A stretch of DNA of 64,000 nucleotides, taken from positions 18,724,739-18,788,738 of the forward strand of contig OX419345.1 in assembly GCA_948470475.1 (NCBI GenBank), in the 5' to 3' direction. Under the pieces are notes generated by a model. That model had not been told where the DNA came from and ran no database searches. It was given only the letters and a program-made list of their open reading frames with translations. Below, in pieces: positions 24,401 to 34,985 of this stretch. The stretch's first letter is position 1, and each line of letters starts with the position of its first letter. The DNA is from Galaxea fascicularis. Its lineage: Eukaryota > Cnidaria > Anthozoa > Scleractinia > Euphylliidae. Both the position numbers and the translations under genes were made by a program.

Positions 24401-26350
24401 ATTCAGAATGACTTCTCATGGCGCTGTTTATAGCTATTCTCACGCTTAAACTATCGAGTAGCAATTAGCTGTTTTTTTTTTTCGGGGGTGGGGTGATTTC
24501 GCCTTATGAAGGAAATACTCAAATGCATCTTTTTAATGCATATCATGTATATCACTTAAAAACGATGGGTATGACGGAGTAGTGCTTACTTTTCTGCCTT
24601 GAATACCGTTTCTCATGCTGTCGAGGTGGGCTACCCAACAGTCACTACTGGTTGGCTGTGATGAAAGGCTGCATGGCCTTCCAATGCCAAACTTTATCTT
24701 TTAACTCGACGGAAAAGGGTTAAGCACAAACTCTTCACATACTCGTGATGTGAGCTTGTCTGAGCTTTAGGCGTGAAAATTGCGGTAAAACAATTTCATA
24801 TATTTGACTCTGCTTTAGTTTAAGCCATCACTTTCTTCTAACGTGGCTTTAAGTTGCTTCTCTTGGAAATAAACGGGTGTAGCTGGCGACTCGTTTTATG
24901 AACGAGAACCTCAATATCCTTCAAGGACAGGATGTTTACTGAAGAAAAAAACCTCGTAGACACGAAAAAGTAATGAAAGTCATTTGAAAACGGATGTAAC
25001 CAATTTTGTGGGAACTTATTTACGGTCCTTACAAACTTCCTAATCATGCGCTTTGTTTTCTATCACAATCTACGAGCGTGTTTTGAATCTTCGTCCCTAT
25101 AAAATTTACCCTCTTCCGTATTTCCAATTCTTGTTTGGAAATTTGTAAGAGGACGTAGTACCGACATCGTATGGTCTCGTTTCAATAATAATATGCCAAG
25201 TATTTTAATTAGAGTACAGCAATGAAAGAAGACAAAATTGATGTGAGCCCCCAGATCCCCCCCGGCTAGGCACGCCTGCATACCTTTCAGAACTCAGTCT
25301 TCTCGGCAGCACGTTAAGTGTCGTCAGCACTTTCATTACCGACCTCACGGCAGCACACAAAGGTTGGAAAATGCACACATCAAAATAAAGTTGACAAGAT
25401 GACAAACAGTGGTTCAATTCTACCGTGTGTAATGGAAGTGCTCTGGATAGAGGAATTCAACTTGGGCTAACAGTAGATTTGAACAAGTGCGAAAGACTGA
25501 GTAACTGTTGTACCAATGAATGCGGTTTTTTTATTTTTTTATTTTAGTTTCGTGGCAAACCGAAGCAGTGCTAATATGAGGTATGAATACGAATGAAATT
25601 TGAAATTGTCAGTTTGACGTTTCTCTACGACGTGCACAAAAAGTTGATTTAACACTCTCTAACCCGAAGTTGGCCCTCCATAAAATCTTTCGAGCTCGCC
25701 TAAAAGAAACTGAAGTTAACGACACGAGCTATTCATGGGCACACATCAAACCCTTGACTGTTTGTAATGGTCACGAAAACGTAATGTCTCGCAAGTTGGA
25801 GAGACACATTTTGCGAACTCGGACTTTAGATTGTGTAGATTATGATGATAAAAATGATGAGAAATTCACCTAGAAACGATGACAACGATGACCAGGAGTT
25901 TGCTTCTGGTTAAAACTGACGAGAATGACAATGGCAATATATAATGGAGAATACGTAACGATGACAACCTGATTCGGTAGTTAACACATTCCTACATTTT
26001 TGTTCAAGAAGCATAACTCCCTCATCAACACTTTATTAAGTGAAGAGAGCTCTTTACGAATCCTCCACCTTATTAACAGTACATATCAATTCAATTCGTC
26101 GAAACCAGCGGCGGTTTCGCCAGCATTGGTCAACCTGTTAGCTACCTTTACTTGCTCAATTTCGCGTCAAAAGGTTTACCTCTCAAAATATATCGGTAGG
26201 AGCTCAAAGTTGTCGGTATTCGTCAAACAAAAATGTATCAGTAAATATTCTCATACACAACCATTATAAATACCCGTATCTCATCTAAGTGGCCACAAAT
26301 TGCAAGGTCACCCAAAAGTTCCCTTTCCTATAGTTAAAAATATATGGTTG
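21473..26350. other. Intergenic: 5' of MAM gene, 3' of GDPGP1 copy A
   Basis: No gene supported. It holds the putative promoter side of the minus-strand MAM gene (no clear TATA box) and the 3' flank of GDPGP1 copy A. There is a G run at 23266-23297, a CGTTT array at 23696-23717 and a pair of direct repeats of about 24 bases (ACATGGGTGTCGTCCCC... and ACATAGGTGTCGCCCC...) near 23514-23582. Short open frames at 22450-22900 look like chance. Confidence 0.5.
26032..26037 (-). other. Candidate polyadenylation signal, GDPGP1 copy A
   Basis: AATAAA on the minus strand about 315 bases past the TGA stop at 26351. It is the first consensus match seen downstream. Position-based only. Confidence 0.3.
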
Positions 26351-26752
26351 TCAGACTAACGTGTGTCTAGGAAATAAATTCACTACAGCTTTCCTGTGCC
26401 TTTCAAACTCTTCTTGTGGTAGAGAAGCACGTCTCATGTGTTCACAGAACTTTTCTTCAGTGAATGAGTTAAAGATGTCACGTGCTAAAAGGGTCAACAA
26501 AAACACAATTAGAAACAAAACAAAGGCAGAAATTTCTGTTATATATCATTGATAGGGTCCCCTGTAAAGGTGTACTTTATTGCCTCTGAATGCCTTATCT
26601 GCTCGGATAACTGTGAAAAGGGGGATATAACTAGTGCCATTGGTTACGTACTAAAGAAAGGGAAAAAAAGAGAAAGAAGAGGAGACGAGAGAAAAAGATA
26701 GGAGAAGAGAAGAGGAGAAAGTAATTGGTGCCACCAATTACTTTCTTCTTTC

Positions 26753-26785
<33 letters not shown>

Positions 26786-29700
26786 GTTTATCTGCAATTA
26801 TTCTTGGAAAACAAAACAGAAAGGTAATAAAATCTGGTATCTGATAAACGCTTCATAATTCTTCGGTTCATGCTAAAAAGTGTCCATGCATACTGAATAA
26901 TTTTCGAAAACGTTCATCGATAATACATACAAAATTAGAAGTCTTTAAAATTATACTGATGATAAAAAAATTCTTTGAGAGCAATATAAAGATGAAGAGT
27001 CTCCTTTGATTCTTTGACTTTTTTCTTAAATATATTTAGATTTTATTCTCGCGACGCGAAATTATAATAAAATATATAATATAACAATAATAAATATTTT
27101 TTTATACCGCGCAAATTCAACGTAAGTTCTCCAATGCGCCTTACAAAGAAAGCTTTACCATTCTAAACTTTTTACAATTCTCAAACCAAATCAAATGTTG
27201 GTTTTTGTGGAGAGGGGAAGGCGGAGTTCCCGGACAAAAACCTATCGGAGCATAGTAGAGAACCAACAACAAAATCAACCCACATATGACGGCGAGTCCG
27301 AGAATCAAACCCGGGACACATTGGCGGAAGGCTAGCGCTCTCACCACTGCGCCAACCCGGCTCCCTGAAAAGACACTAAATAACTTTGGATGTCAACCTC
27401 AGAGGTTACACCTACAAAATTATTGGAGTCTTGGGTATAAGACAAAAATGCAAAAAATATCACGTGTATTAGAAGCTGTATCAGACACTAGAAATAGTGT
27501 TTCATCGCGGGCATCCAATCGCTTTGAGGTCGATCTAAAAAAAACCTCGGAAGGGCCTCGTTTTACAACCCACCTCTCGGTGTTTGGATATGTCAGTGAT
27601 AAAACACCATTTCTCTCCTCTGATATATTACATGTAAAAGCAGAATCTTACTTTCTACCGCCACGAAGCCACCAAATTCGAAGACGGCCATGGGTCTATC
27701 ATCTGAATCAGCGTAAGAACTCCTCACTTCTGAACCTATAAATATTAAATAGAATGATGAGTCTTTAAGAAAATCCCTTTAACCAAGTTCCAACAGCAAT
27801 CGTGTTCAAACGCCATCAGCAATAACATGATCTTTTTACAGATGTTGCCATTACATATAAAAAAAGTTACTACATATGGCGGTCTTACTCCAGCCAGTTA
27901 GTTAGGGAGGAGCTGAAATACGATTCCCCTAAAAACGACTGCGTCAGGGCTAGTCATAATCGGGGAAGGAAAACGTCCGAGTCAGCAACGGAAATTGAAC
28001 CCATGACTCTCCAGATTACCAGCTGGAGTTGTGACTCAAGCGGTTAGCTTAACTTCAAAGTAATGAATTACAAGGTCCGTGAAAAAACTGCTGAGGGTGA
28101 AGGACCAAACAACAACAAGAAAGCAAGCACCACGAACAACAAAAGAACAATCTATGCTGACCGCCTGGTCCTTTCACCTACCAGTCACAGAATTTCGAGG
28201 CCAAAGGAAGACTCTGATCGCGGAGGAGTCGTCTTCCTTGGTTTTTGAACTGCATTCATTTCCTCGCATCACATGACAAGTGTGAGCGATCTCACTATTT
28301 ATCAAATATGATGACACCAGGTGTATTTTTCTGGAAGCAAAAACAAGAAAAGATTCTTTGCAAAGAGTAATGTAGATTAAGGTATACAAACAACGGCTTT
28401 ATCAAACTGAACAAGTGAATATGAAATATTCAACTCATAACTGACAAAGAATCAGTTGAACACGTCCTTACAACTTGCCTACCTTGCTAGCAAGCTAACA
28501 TCAGTTTGGGGTCCTAACTCAAAGACAAATGCGTTAGTCGCATAGTCCTTAACTTCAAATAAATCTTCACAAACAGGATTCACATTCTGTGGGTATAAAG
28601 TAAAAGAAACCCAGGTGAGGCATTAGTTTAAAGAAATAATTTTACTAATAGCCCACAGCTCTTTTATTACTTCATCATCGATTTTCTCACATAAGAAATT
28701 GGTGGTTCACACGTAACATTACAAAACTGTTCATAATAAGCGAGGATAAAAAAATACATCTTACCTTATTTTACGAGAACTGAGGAGAAAATAAAGCTTT
28801 TTAACAACCGCATGGCAGTGGTGTCAAAGAATTGGAATTTATCAACAGAGGATTTGGCAGACTTAATTAAGCCTGGGAGGTTATTATTGAACCGCAGTTC
28901 CCTAGTATCTCAATTTCGGGCTTAATTCTTTACCCATTCAACGTTGTGTCACAGTTTTCTGAACAAACAACTGGGTTGAATTACTAAATATACATAAACA
29001 AGTTATGAGGTTACCACTGTTTGCAGAAAGGAAGGGGCGTCTTGATACCACACATGGAAATGTAAATGATTCACAGAGGAATAAGCACACAAGCTGTTGA
29101 ATCCCAGACGGAAACCTCTGCAGGAGCAAACGATTTGTGTTATGGAAGAGATCTACTGTCGCGCGTTGTAAATAACATGAGAATCTCTGTACTGGTAGAG
29201 TCAAAATTTCGGGGGGAAAATGCCTGAACAACCTAGTGCCTCGTCAAGTCGAAAGACGACAGAAAAACCTAAAAGAAGCTTATCCCACGGAATTCAAGGG
29301 GAAGACAGAGACACCTGAATGACGCTTGATGATCATCGATCACCCTTTCTGCTCACTGGTGATGCTGTTTCGCACGGGCTTTTGTAAGAGAACCAATCGG
29401 AATACCTCAGACTGGACAAAACAGACAATCTGAAGAAGAGCCTTTAATCTAGCTCAGTTGAAAGTCTGGACCTTACGAAGAATCGTTTCTCTTAATTTAA
29501 GTTTGTTTGCTTCTTTATTTTTAGATTTGCAAGTTTAACGGGAGAGCCTGTCTTAATTCAGACCCACAAACAAAATAAATTATTTAGTTACCTATGATTA
29601 CTCAGCAAGGCTGTCTCCAGACCAAGTAAAATTGCTTCTTCAGTAAGGATCTACGAATTTTAAAACATTTATAAATATTACAATATTTCATAATTCTGAG

Positions 29701-32700
29701 ATAACAACAAGTTGTAACCAGGTGAGCTGGTGACGAACGTTTGTCAACTTTCTTCTTCGCAATGTCGTTCTCGAAGACGTAATCGTCCTCAAATCTAAAG
29801 GTCTCTATTATTGTTACCTGTGGAAAACACGAATTAACGTGTGGAACCAACAGTGAGTGTCCATATTCCATGGGGCTCGTGTTTAATATTATGACATGGT
29901 GATCATCACTTGACGTGGCTGGTGATGTTCTGTGCTTTGGATGCAGTACACACAAAACCTATGTGCGTAGAAAAATTATAGCATTATGAACTTTAAAGGA
30001 ACGAGGATGGCGGAGACGGTGCTGTTAAGAATATTTAATGAGTCAGGGCTCAGCTGAAAGACTGGAAATCGGACAGCACTCCAAATCATAGTACACGGAG
30101 TCAAGGGCGTAGCTACAGGGGAGGGGATCCTGGGGTGCCCGTGGACCCCCCCCCCTTTGTAAGCCTTTTTTGAAGCAAGCAACCTACAATATTCAGGTGA
30201 CAATCTGGTGAGTACCCTGTGTTTCACACAGTGTGCCCCCCCCCCCCCCACCCTTTGAAAAATCCTGGCTATGCCCATACACGGAGTGTTGGTACCTTAC
30301 CGCTGTCAGTGACCAAAAACTGGCCAAATGTATATTATTTTACAGATCAGCCTGGCAGATACTTTGCACACTTCTGTACCCATACAGGAAGCAACCTTGG
30401 ACTAATAATATAAAGGCGGCTTCAAGAAAGTTACATACTAACAGGTAATCACATCGCTATATAAAACCTGCCAACAGACTAATGTGGCATATACTGAAAG
30501 CTCTGCCAAAAACGCCACAGATGTTACAGACGAATATCGACGAAGCAACCTTCACGTTGTTAATAGCCTGAATGTTCTCTGGTTCGTTACAGGTGTGAAG
30601 TTTAAACCAACATGGTAACCAACACACAATTACCGAGATTACATTAAGATTTTTGTTCGTTTGACTGAGCCGAATGAAATTTTTACCTTTCAAACTGTCG
30701 CTACAGAGCTGTATCGGCTTCCGAAGTGGATACAAAATGTGCACAGCGAGGAATATAGGAAGTCAGATGTTCTTTGATTCTACAGAGCTGACCTGAGTTG
30801 TTTTTATTATTGATCATAACACCTACATAAGTCGAACAGAGCCAATAAGGAAACATTCAGAACTCACCTCTTTGCTTTGAACTTTAGTAAAGTTGAATTT
30901 TTCTGGGTCGAATGGTTGAGAAACACTGTCAAATGGATGTGGCTTTCTTCGTTTGGTGAATCGTTGCTCGTTTAACTTGAATAAAGACAGAGACAATTGA
31001 AAGCATTTTTTGAATCAAAACTATTTCAATCGCACATTTAGCATCTCACGTGTTCATAAGAACAGGACAGGCAAGAGAACTCCTTGATTGTACTGAGTAA
31101 TGGCCAGCCAAGCAATGATCGAGAATGAATGTTATATCTAGTACCAAATTTTAGGGGTGTTATTACCTATTTCAAGGCAACTTAAACAAAAAATACAGCT
31201 ACAGAGGTACAAAAGATGCTTTTGTGTTTTCGGGCGGAAAACTGAGGTGGTATAAGTCAACACGGCTTAGCAAAAAAAGAAATACAACACTGAAATTGAA
31301 AGAATCCGTCACATTTGGTAAATATTTCAATTTTATTTTGTTGGCATTTTGTGGGAGGGATCTGCACATTAGAATTTTTGCCTTAACTATAACCAAAGTA
31401 GACTAAATTTGGGTTCACCTAATTTGCCTTCATTCGCTCGCCTCTGTCACAAAAACCCCGAGCAACCCCTACCCTTCTCACACCCCATGGGCTTTTAGGG
31501 CGATATGGAGTTTAACAGGACCATAAAGAGGATATATAACGGTTTCGTAAAACAAACAAGTAAAAATAGAAAATGGTGTCACGATGTCACCGAAACGTTG
31601 TTCCTTTCTATCGCTAATTTTTACTTGTCCATAAGGAGGATAGCTAAGAAACAAGATCCTCAATGATCTCGAGAAATGCTGAAGGAATCTCGAAGGCAAA
31701 GGTGTCTTAAAAGGGTAACACTGTCTGCTTAGGTAAGGACAATAGAGTGTACTACGTACTACGTTTACCTACCTGTATGTACAAAGAGTATCTTCCAGGA
31801 GCTACCCTTCCTTCCACACGATCAAGATTGTAAGTGAAATAACCGGCATCCACGGCTGCATTCCAAGTTCCTCTGAATTCCTTGTCAAACTATCAAAACC
31901 ATAGAGCTTTAGTTTTTTTTTTTTTCATTAAGTAGTTTTCAATTGCTCCGTGTCAGCCAAATGCGTACTAATTATCAAGCCGGGCAAATTAGAAGACGTG
32001 AGCAGAGTAATAAACCAAGGGACCGTTCATTTTTTAAGGGATAGGGGGGGCTGGTGGGATTTGGGGGAATGCCATGTAGCAATTGTATGACCCCCCCTCA
32101 GCTTGCCAATTTTCTCACATGACCCCCCCTCAAAAGGAATTTTTTTGGGTTGACCCCCCCCCTCCCTCCTCCAAAAAAAGTTGCACCTGGTATTTTAAAC
32201 TTTAATACGTATGAATATCTCTATCTTGATTTGTTTTGAACTGTTACATTCCACTTAACATGATAGCAATTTTTGATATGTGCTTGCTATGAAGTAAATA
32301 AATTTTTACAAATGTATCAAAAGCTGTTTTTTTTGACAAATCTTATATCATCTCAAAAGAATGAAAAGTCAATTTCCGATCTCCTAGTTATGGCTCGTCC
32401 TGAGCGTGTTGTAACTGGCCGCTCATCGCTGTCTTCCTCATCTGCAGCAATGAATGTAAGGATGACATCATTTGAGTCATCTTCTCCCTCAGAGTCAATG
32501 GCATCACTCTCATACTCATCATTTATACTATCATGGTCACTTTCATCTGCTTCACTGCTATCACCCATGTTGTCATTTGGTTCTCTCACTTCGGTTTGAG
32601 CAGTTCTGAAAGGATTCATCGGCTGCAAACAATGTCTTACAACAGCTGTTACTTTTTCGTTCTTGCTGCTCTTTAGATGCTCCTTCAGTCCATGGTGTTT

Positions 32701-34432
32701 TAAGTATTTGTCTAACTCTTGTACACGGAGTTTTTTCAGCTTAGTGACATCTTCACATAGTTCAGCCCAAGGGTAATCCTCATACCTCTTTTCTTTTGCC
32801 TCCCTACTTTCCCTTGCCCTTTCCTCCATTCTCTCTTTTACCTCAAGATGCTGAAGATAATTGACCACAAACTTTGGCAAAGCAGTTACAGGTTTCACGG
32901 GAATTGGAAACCCTCAAAGAAAAGAAGAAGACCTTTGAACAGATTTTCAAGGGCCTACAAGGAAAGAGTGTATCAAAGAAAAGAAAATTAAAACGTTTTG
33001 AAAACGTTTTGAAAACAACGTCCGACGCGTATATCATATCTGCGTTGCAAATCCCATTGCCAACGAGCTTCCCCATTGTCTTCTTTACCCCCCTTCCCTG
33101 ACGATCCCTGAAGCCTGCGTAAACGTGGAAGATGTGGCCACGCTGTTGTTTAAACGAGATGCACCATGCATTGCTTATCTCCTGCAAGGAAACTATTTTA
33201 GCAATGCGGCAGGAAGCAGGATGCTCACCAATCTTGAGCCGGACGTTAGGGACGGGGTGTACTGCATCCTGTATCCTGAAGATTATGGTACGGAAGACAC
33301 GAGTGACGAGAAGGAAGACGACGACGAAGAGGAGGAAGAGAATGACGAAAAGGAAGAGGAGGAGGAGAAAGAGGAAGGAGACGCGTGAATGTCTCAATGA
33401 TTTGTACGAGAAAGACAACAGAATCTCACGAATTAAAAACCTGTTACTATTAAGCGCTGTTATTTTATACTTTAATAGTTTTTCGATATAAACGTTGTTA
33501 TAAAGGAGTTTGTTACTTTGGAACTGTTTTAGAGTGATTTTACTTAACCTGTGAAACAGTATCTAACTATCAGTGCGAAAAAGTTATAATTAAACAAAAG
33601 AAAACAACAGAATTAATGTGTATTATTAATTGTAATTGTATAGTATCTATTTCACGGGTTATGTAAAATCACTCTAGCATAGAACAGATGTTCATATTTC
33701 GTGAACAAAGCAGAATTTCTTATCAATTTGTGAAAACTTCATTCCACTTTTTTTTTTATCTCAGAATTTCGCCTGACCCCCCCTTTCCTTCTTTTTTTTT
33801 TGGGCAGCCCCCCCTTTAAAGCCATATTTTTTCGCGTGGCCCCCCCCCAAATCCCACCAGCCCCCCCTATCCCTTAAAAAATGAACGGTCCCCAATCAGA
33901 ATTGAAAGCAAACACATATCTACCACGCCACCAAGTACAGGAAGGTTTTATTGAGACAGGTCACGACAACTTCCGCTTTTTTTATCTGTTGAGAATGTGG
34001 CGCGCGTTTTATTAAACTTATCATAGAGAATGGCAAAGGAAAGTTAGAGCAATTCTTTTAACTCTCAATTGAAAATCGTGCTCTGCCTCATATAACAGAT
34101 CTGTTGTACGATATACTCGTGATCATTGAACTGGAGACCAACTATACGGTCATCTGATGTCACCCACGGGTGTGGGCAAATGCATCAGAGCCTAAACTGA
34201 ACTCTACTCAGTGTTGGCGTTATAGCTGTGGAGTTGCATTTCCAGACAATATTTGAGCGTTAGGTTCACCCGGCATGATGTGCATTTGATGTGCATCTGC
34301 CAGAAAATCGCGGACCTAAGTACTCACACTGCTTGGCTCAAATTGTGATTCGTCACTCCTACTTGGCCATTGAAAATCATCTGAAGTATACGAGAATTGC
34401 CGTTCTGCTACCAAACTCTTTGAGGACGGCAT
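26351..34432 (-). CDS. GDPGP1: GDP-D-glucose phosphorylase, tandem copy A, 10 exons
   Basis: Exons: 34328-34432, 31773-31889, 30868-30975, 29818-29958, 29592-29650, 29015-29117, 28483-28586, 28182-28330, 27652-27735, 26351-26484; 1104 bases, 367 residues, close to the 385 or so of vertebrate GDPGP1. Family marks: FDKE...W...AA near 36-48, PFDPEKFNFTKVQ near 99-107, the SPMEYGHSLLVP block near 139, the HIT-like NHLHFH motif with His194, His196 and His198, and VRVF/WPRN-type sequence (RVFLWPRN) near 255. The family cleaves GDP-D-glucose with phosphate to GDP and glucose 1-phosphate in the cytosol, a nucleotide-sugar repair role; its plant relatives (VTC2/GGP) act on GDP-L-galactose. No signal peptide. 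An acceptor at 34468 implies a 5' UTR intron. Function by homology; all frames are intact. Confidence 0.9.
26717..26783. repeat. 13-bp hairpin followed by AAT microsatellite
   Basis: GAAAGTAATTGGT and its exact inverse surround a three-base loop at 26717-26745. An AAT trinucleotide array follows to 26783, and a purine-only GAAA/GAGA tract precedes it (from about 26655). It lies in the last intron of GDPGP1 copy A. Confidence 0.85.
27095..27366 (-). repeat. tRNA-derived SINE (GGTTGGCGCAGTGG head), copy 1
   Basis: Minus-strand head with A box (GGTTGGCGCAGTGGTGAGAG) and B box (GGGTTTGATTC, one off consensus), then a body with TTGGTTCTCTACTATGCTCC and a tail of AATTGTAAAAAGTTTAGAAT. It shares head, body and tail with the copy at 39415-39717. 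It lies in the last intron of GDPGP1 copy A. The interrupted B box suggests an inactive copy. Confidence 0.75.
27455..27637. repeat. Diverged copy of the GTGTTTCATCGG MITE
   Basis: Shares GTGTTTCATCG, GCATCCAA, GGTGTTTGGATAT, a decayed GATAAAACACC and TGATATATTAC with the element at 7903-8059, in the same order. The right end stops about five to seven bases from the splice donor of GDPGP1 copy A exon 9 (27643-27651). Confidence 0.55.
30102..30277. mobile_element. hAT-like non-autonomous element with target duplication
   Basis: Imperfect inverted ends (CAAGGGCGTAGCTACAGG left; CCTGGCTATGCCCA right) enclose G and C runs. The insertion is flanked by an exact 10-base direct repeat, TACACGGAGT at 30092-30101 and 30278-30287. 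The 8-10 base duplication and the CAGGGGCGTAGC-type terminus fit hAT-family MITEs. It lies in the intron between exons 3 and 4 of GDPGP1 copy A. Confidence 0.75.
32353..32922 (-). CDS. Element ORF with SAP-like motif and acidic tail
   Basis: The open frame reads from a stop at about 32922 to a stop at 32353; there is no ATG at its beginning, so it may be a truncated 3' portion or exon. In order: a charged helical stretch rich in Glu, Arg and Lys, a SAP-like motif (KLRVQELDKYLKHHGLKEHL), a Ser/Asp/Glu-rich tail of about 60 residues, and a basic C-terminus (TRSGRAITRRSE). SAP motifs bind DNA in nuclear proteins; here a DNA-binding role for a transposon protein is inferred. Reading toward the left terminal repeat is consistent with a gene 3' end. 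Confidence 0.45.
33103..33388 (+). CDS. Element ORF with acidic C-terminus, likely partial
   Basis: An open frame entering from upstream and ending at 33388, before the right terminal repeat. It encodes a non-repetitive stretch (EDVATLLFKRDAPCIAYLL...) followed by a tail almost wholly Glu, Asp and Lys. Another open frame just upstream (32874-33101), in a different frame, encodes a Lys-rich helical segment; a lost intron or frameshift could join them. No family recognised. Amino-acid composition is biased, so a chance frame cannot be excluded for the tail. Confidence 0.3.
33532..33674. repeat. Nested palindromic MITE with TA target duplication
   Basis: Arms GAGTGATTTTACTTAACC then TGTGAAACAG, inverted at the right as CTATTTCACGGGTTATG then TAAAATCACTC, flanked on both sides by TA (33530-33531, 33675-33676). 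It is a Tc1/mariner-style insertion into the larger TIR element, hence younger than it. Confidence 0.65.
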
Positions 34433-34690
34433 GATGATGGAAGAGTTATAAGAAATGCTTTCAGACCCTGAAAACAAAGATAGTTTGAAGTTAACTCAGG
34501 ATTCAGGATATTAACGCTTCAGTTCAAAATGCCATTTGCAACGTACCGGTAACCTGTAAATAGTCAAGTTATTTATTTACCACTATACTATCGCAGTTTT
34601 AGGTACACATAAAACTACACAGTTACTAAAGAACATGTTCTAAAAAATTGTCTTGTTTTTCACAAACAAGTGCGCAGTTAAAGCAACAAC

Positions 34691-34985
34691 AATCTCGTAC
34701 CCAGAGTCCTCTGGCTCTTTGGTCAGCGGGTACTCACCAGGAGAGACCCAGGGACAACTGGACTTTTTATCCTCAGAAAATGTGGGCTGCCGGTGTTGGT
34801 ACTCATGCTTGAAATCAAAACGAAGTGAAATGTCCCAAAAAGGACAGATACAGAAATGCATTCGACTAATAAAAAAAAAATCTTTTAATTCCATTACTCA
34901 GAGGTCTACCCATAGTCTGTCTTTGCGACTACACGCTGACCATAGAGCCAGACCGGGGAGCCAGAAGACCTTGGGTACAAGACTG
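34691..34985. repeat. TIR MITE (CTCGTACCCAGAGTCCTCTGG)
   Basis: The left end TCGTACCCAGAGTCCTCTGG then CTCTTTGGTC is matched inverted by GACCGGGGAGCCAG then AAGACCTTGGGTACAAGA on the right. No coding capacity. Termini familiar from coral genomes. Confidence 0.6.

Larger units (their letters stand above)
32019..33892. mobile_element. 1.87 kb TIR element carrying a SAP-like ORF
   Basis: Terminal inverted repeats of about 50 bases are identical: the left begins GGGACCGTTCATTTTTTAAG and the right is its exact inverse, ending CTTAAAAAATGAACGGTCCC. A 3-base direct repeat (CAA at 32016-32018 and 33893-33895) fits a target duplication. Just inside are G and C runs. The interior holds two outward-pointing open frames, one on each strand, and a nested palindrome. 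It sits in intron 1 of GDPGP1 copy A. No transposase signature was recognised, so it is either a deletion derivative or an undescribed family. Confidence 0.8.

Noticed and set aside
27880..28050. Possible additional tRNA-derived SINE head (minus strand, B-box-like GGGTTCAATTTCC)
   Set aside because: The A box is not convincing and no second copy was seen in the window; left uncalled.
33125..33388. Glu/Asp/Lys-rich protein as a host gene
   Set aside because: It lies wholly between the terminal inverted repeats of the 1.87 kb element and ends in a low-complexity purine tract, so it is at most an element ORF.
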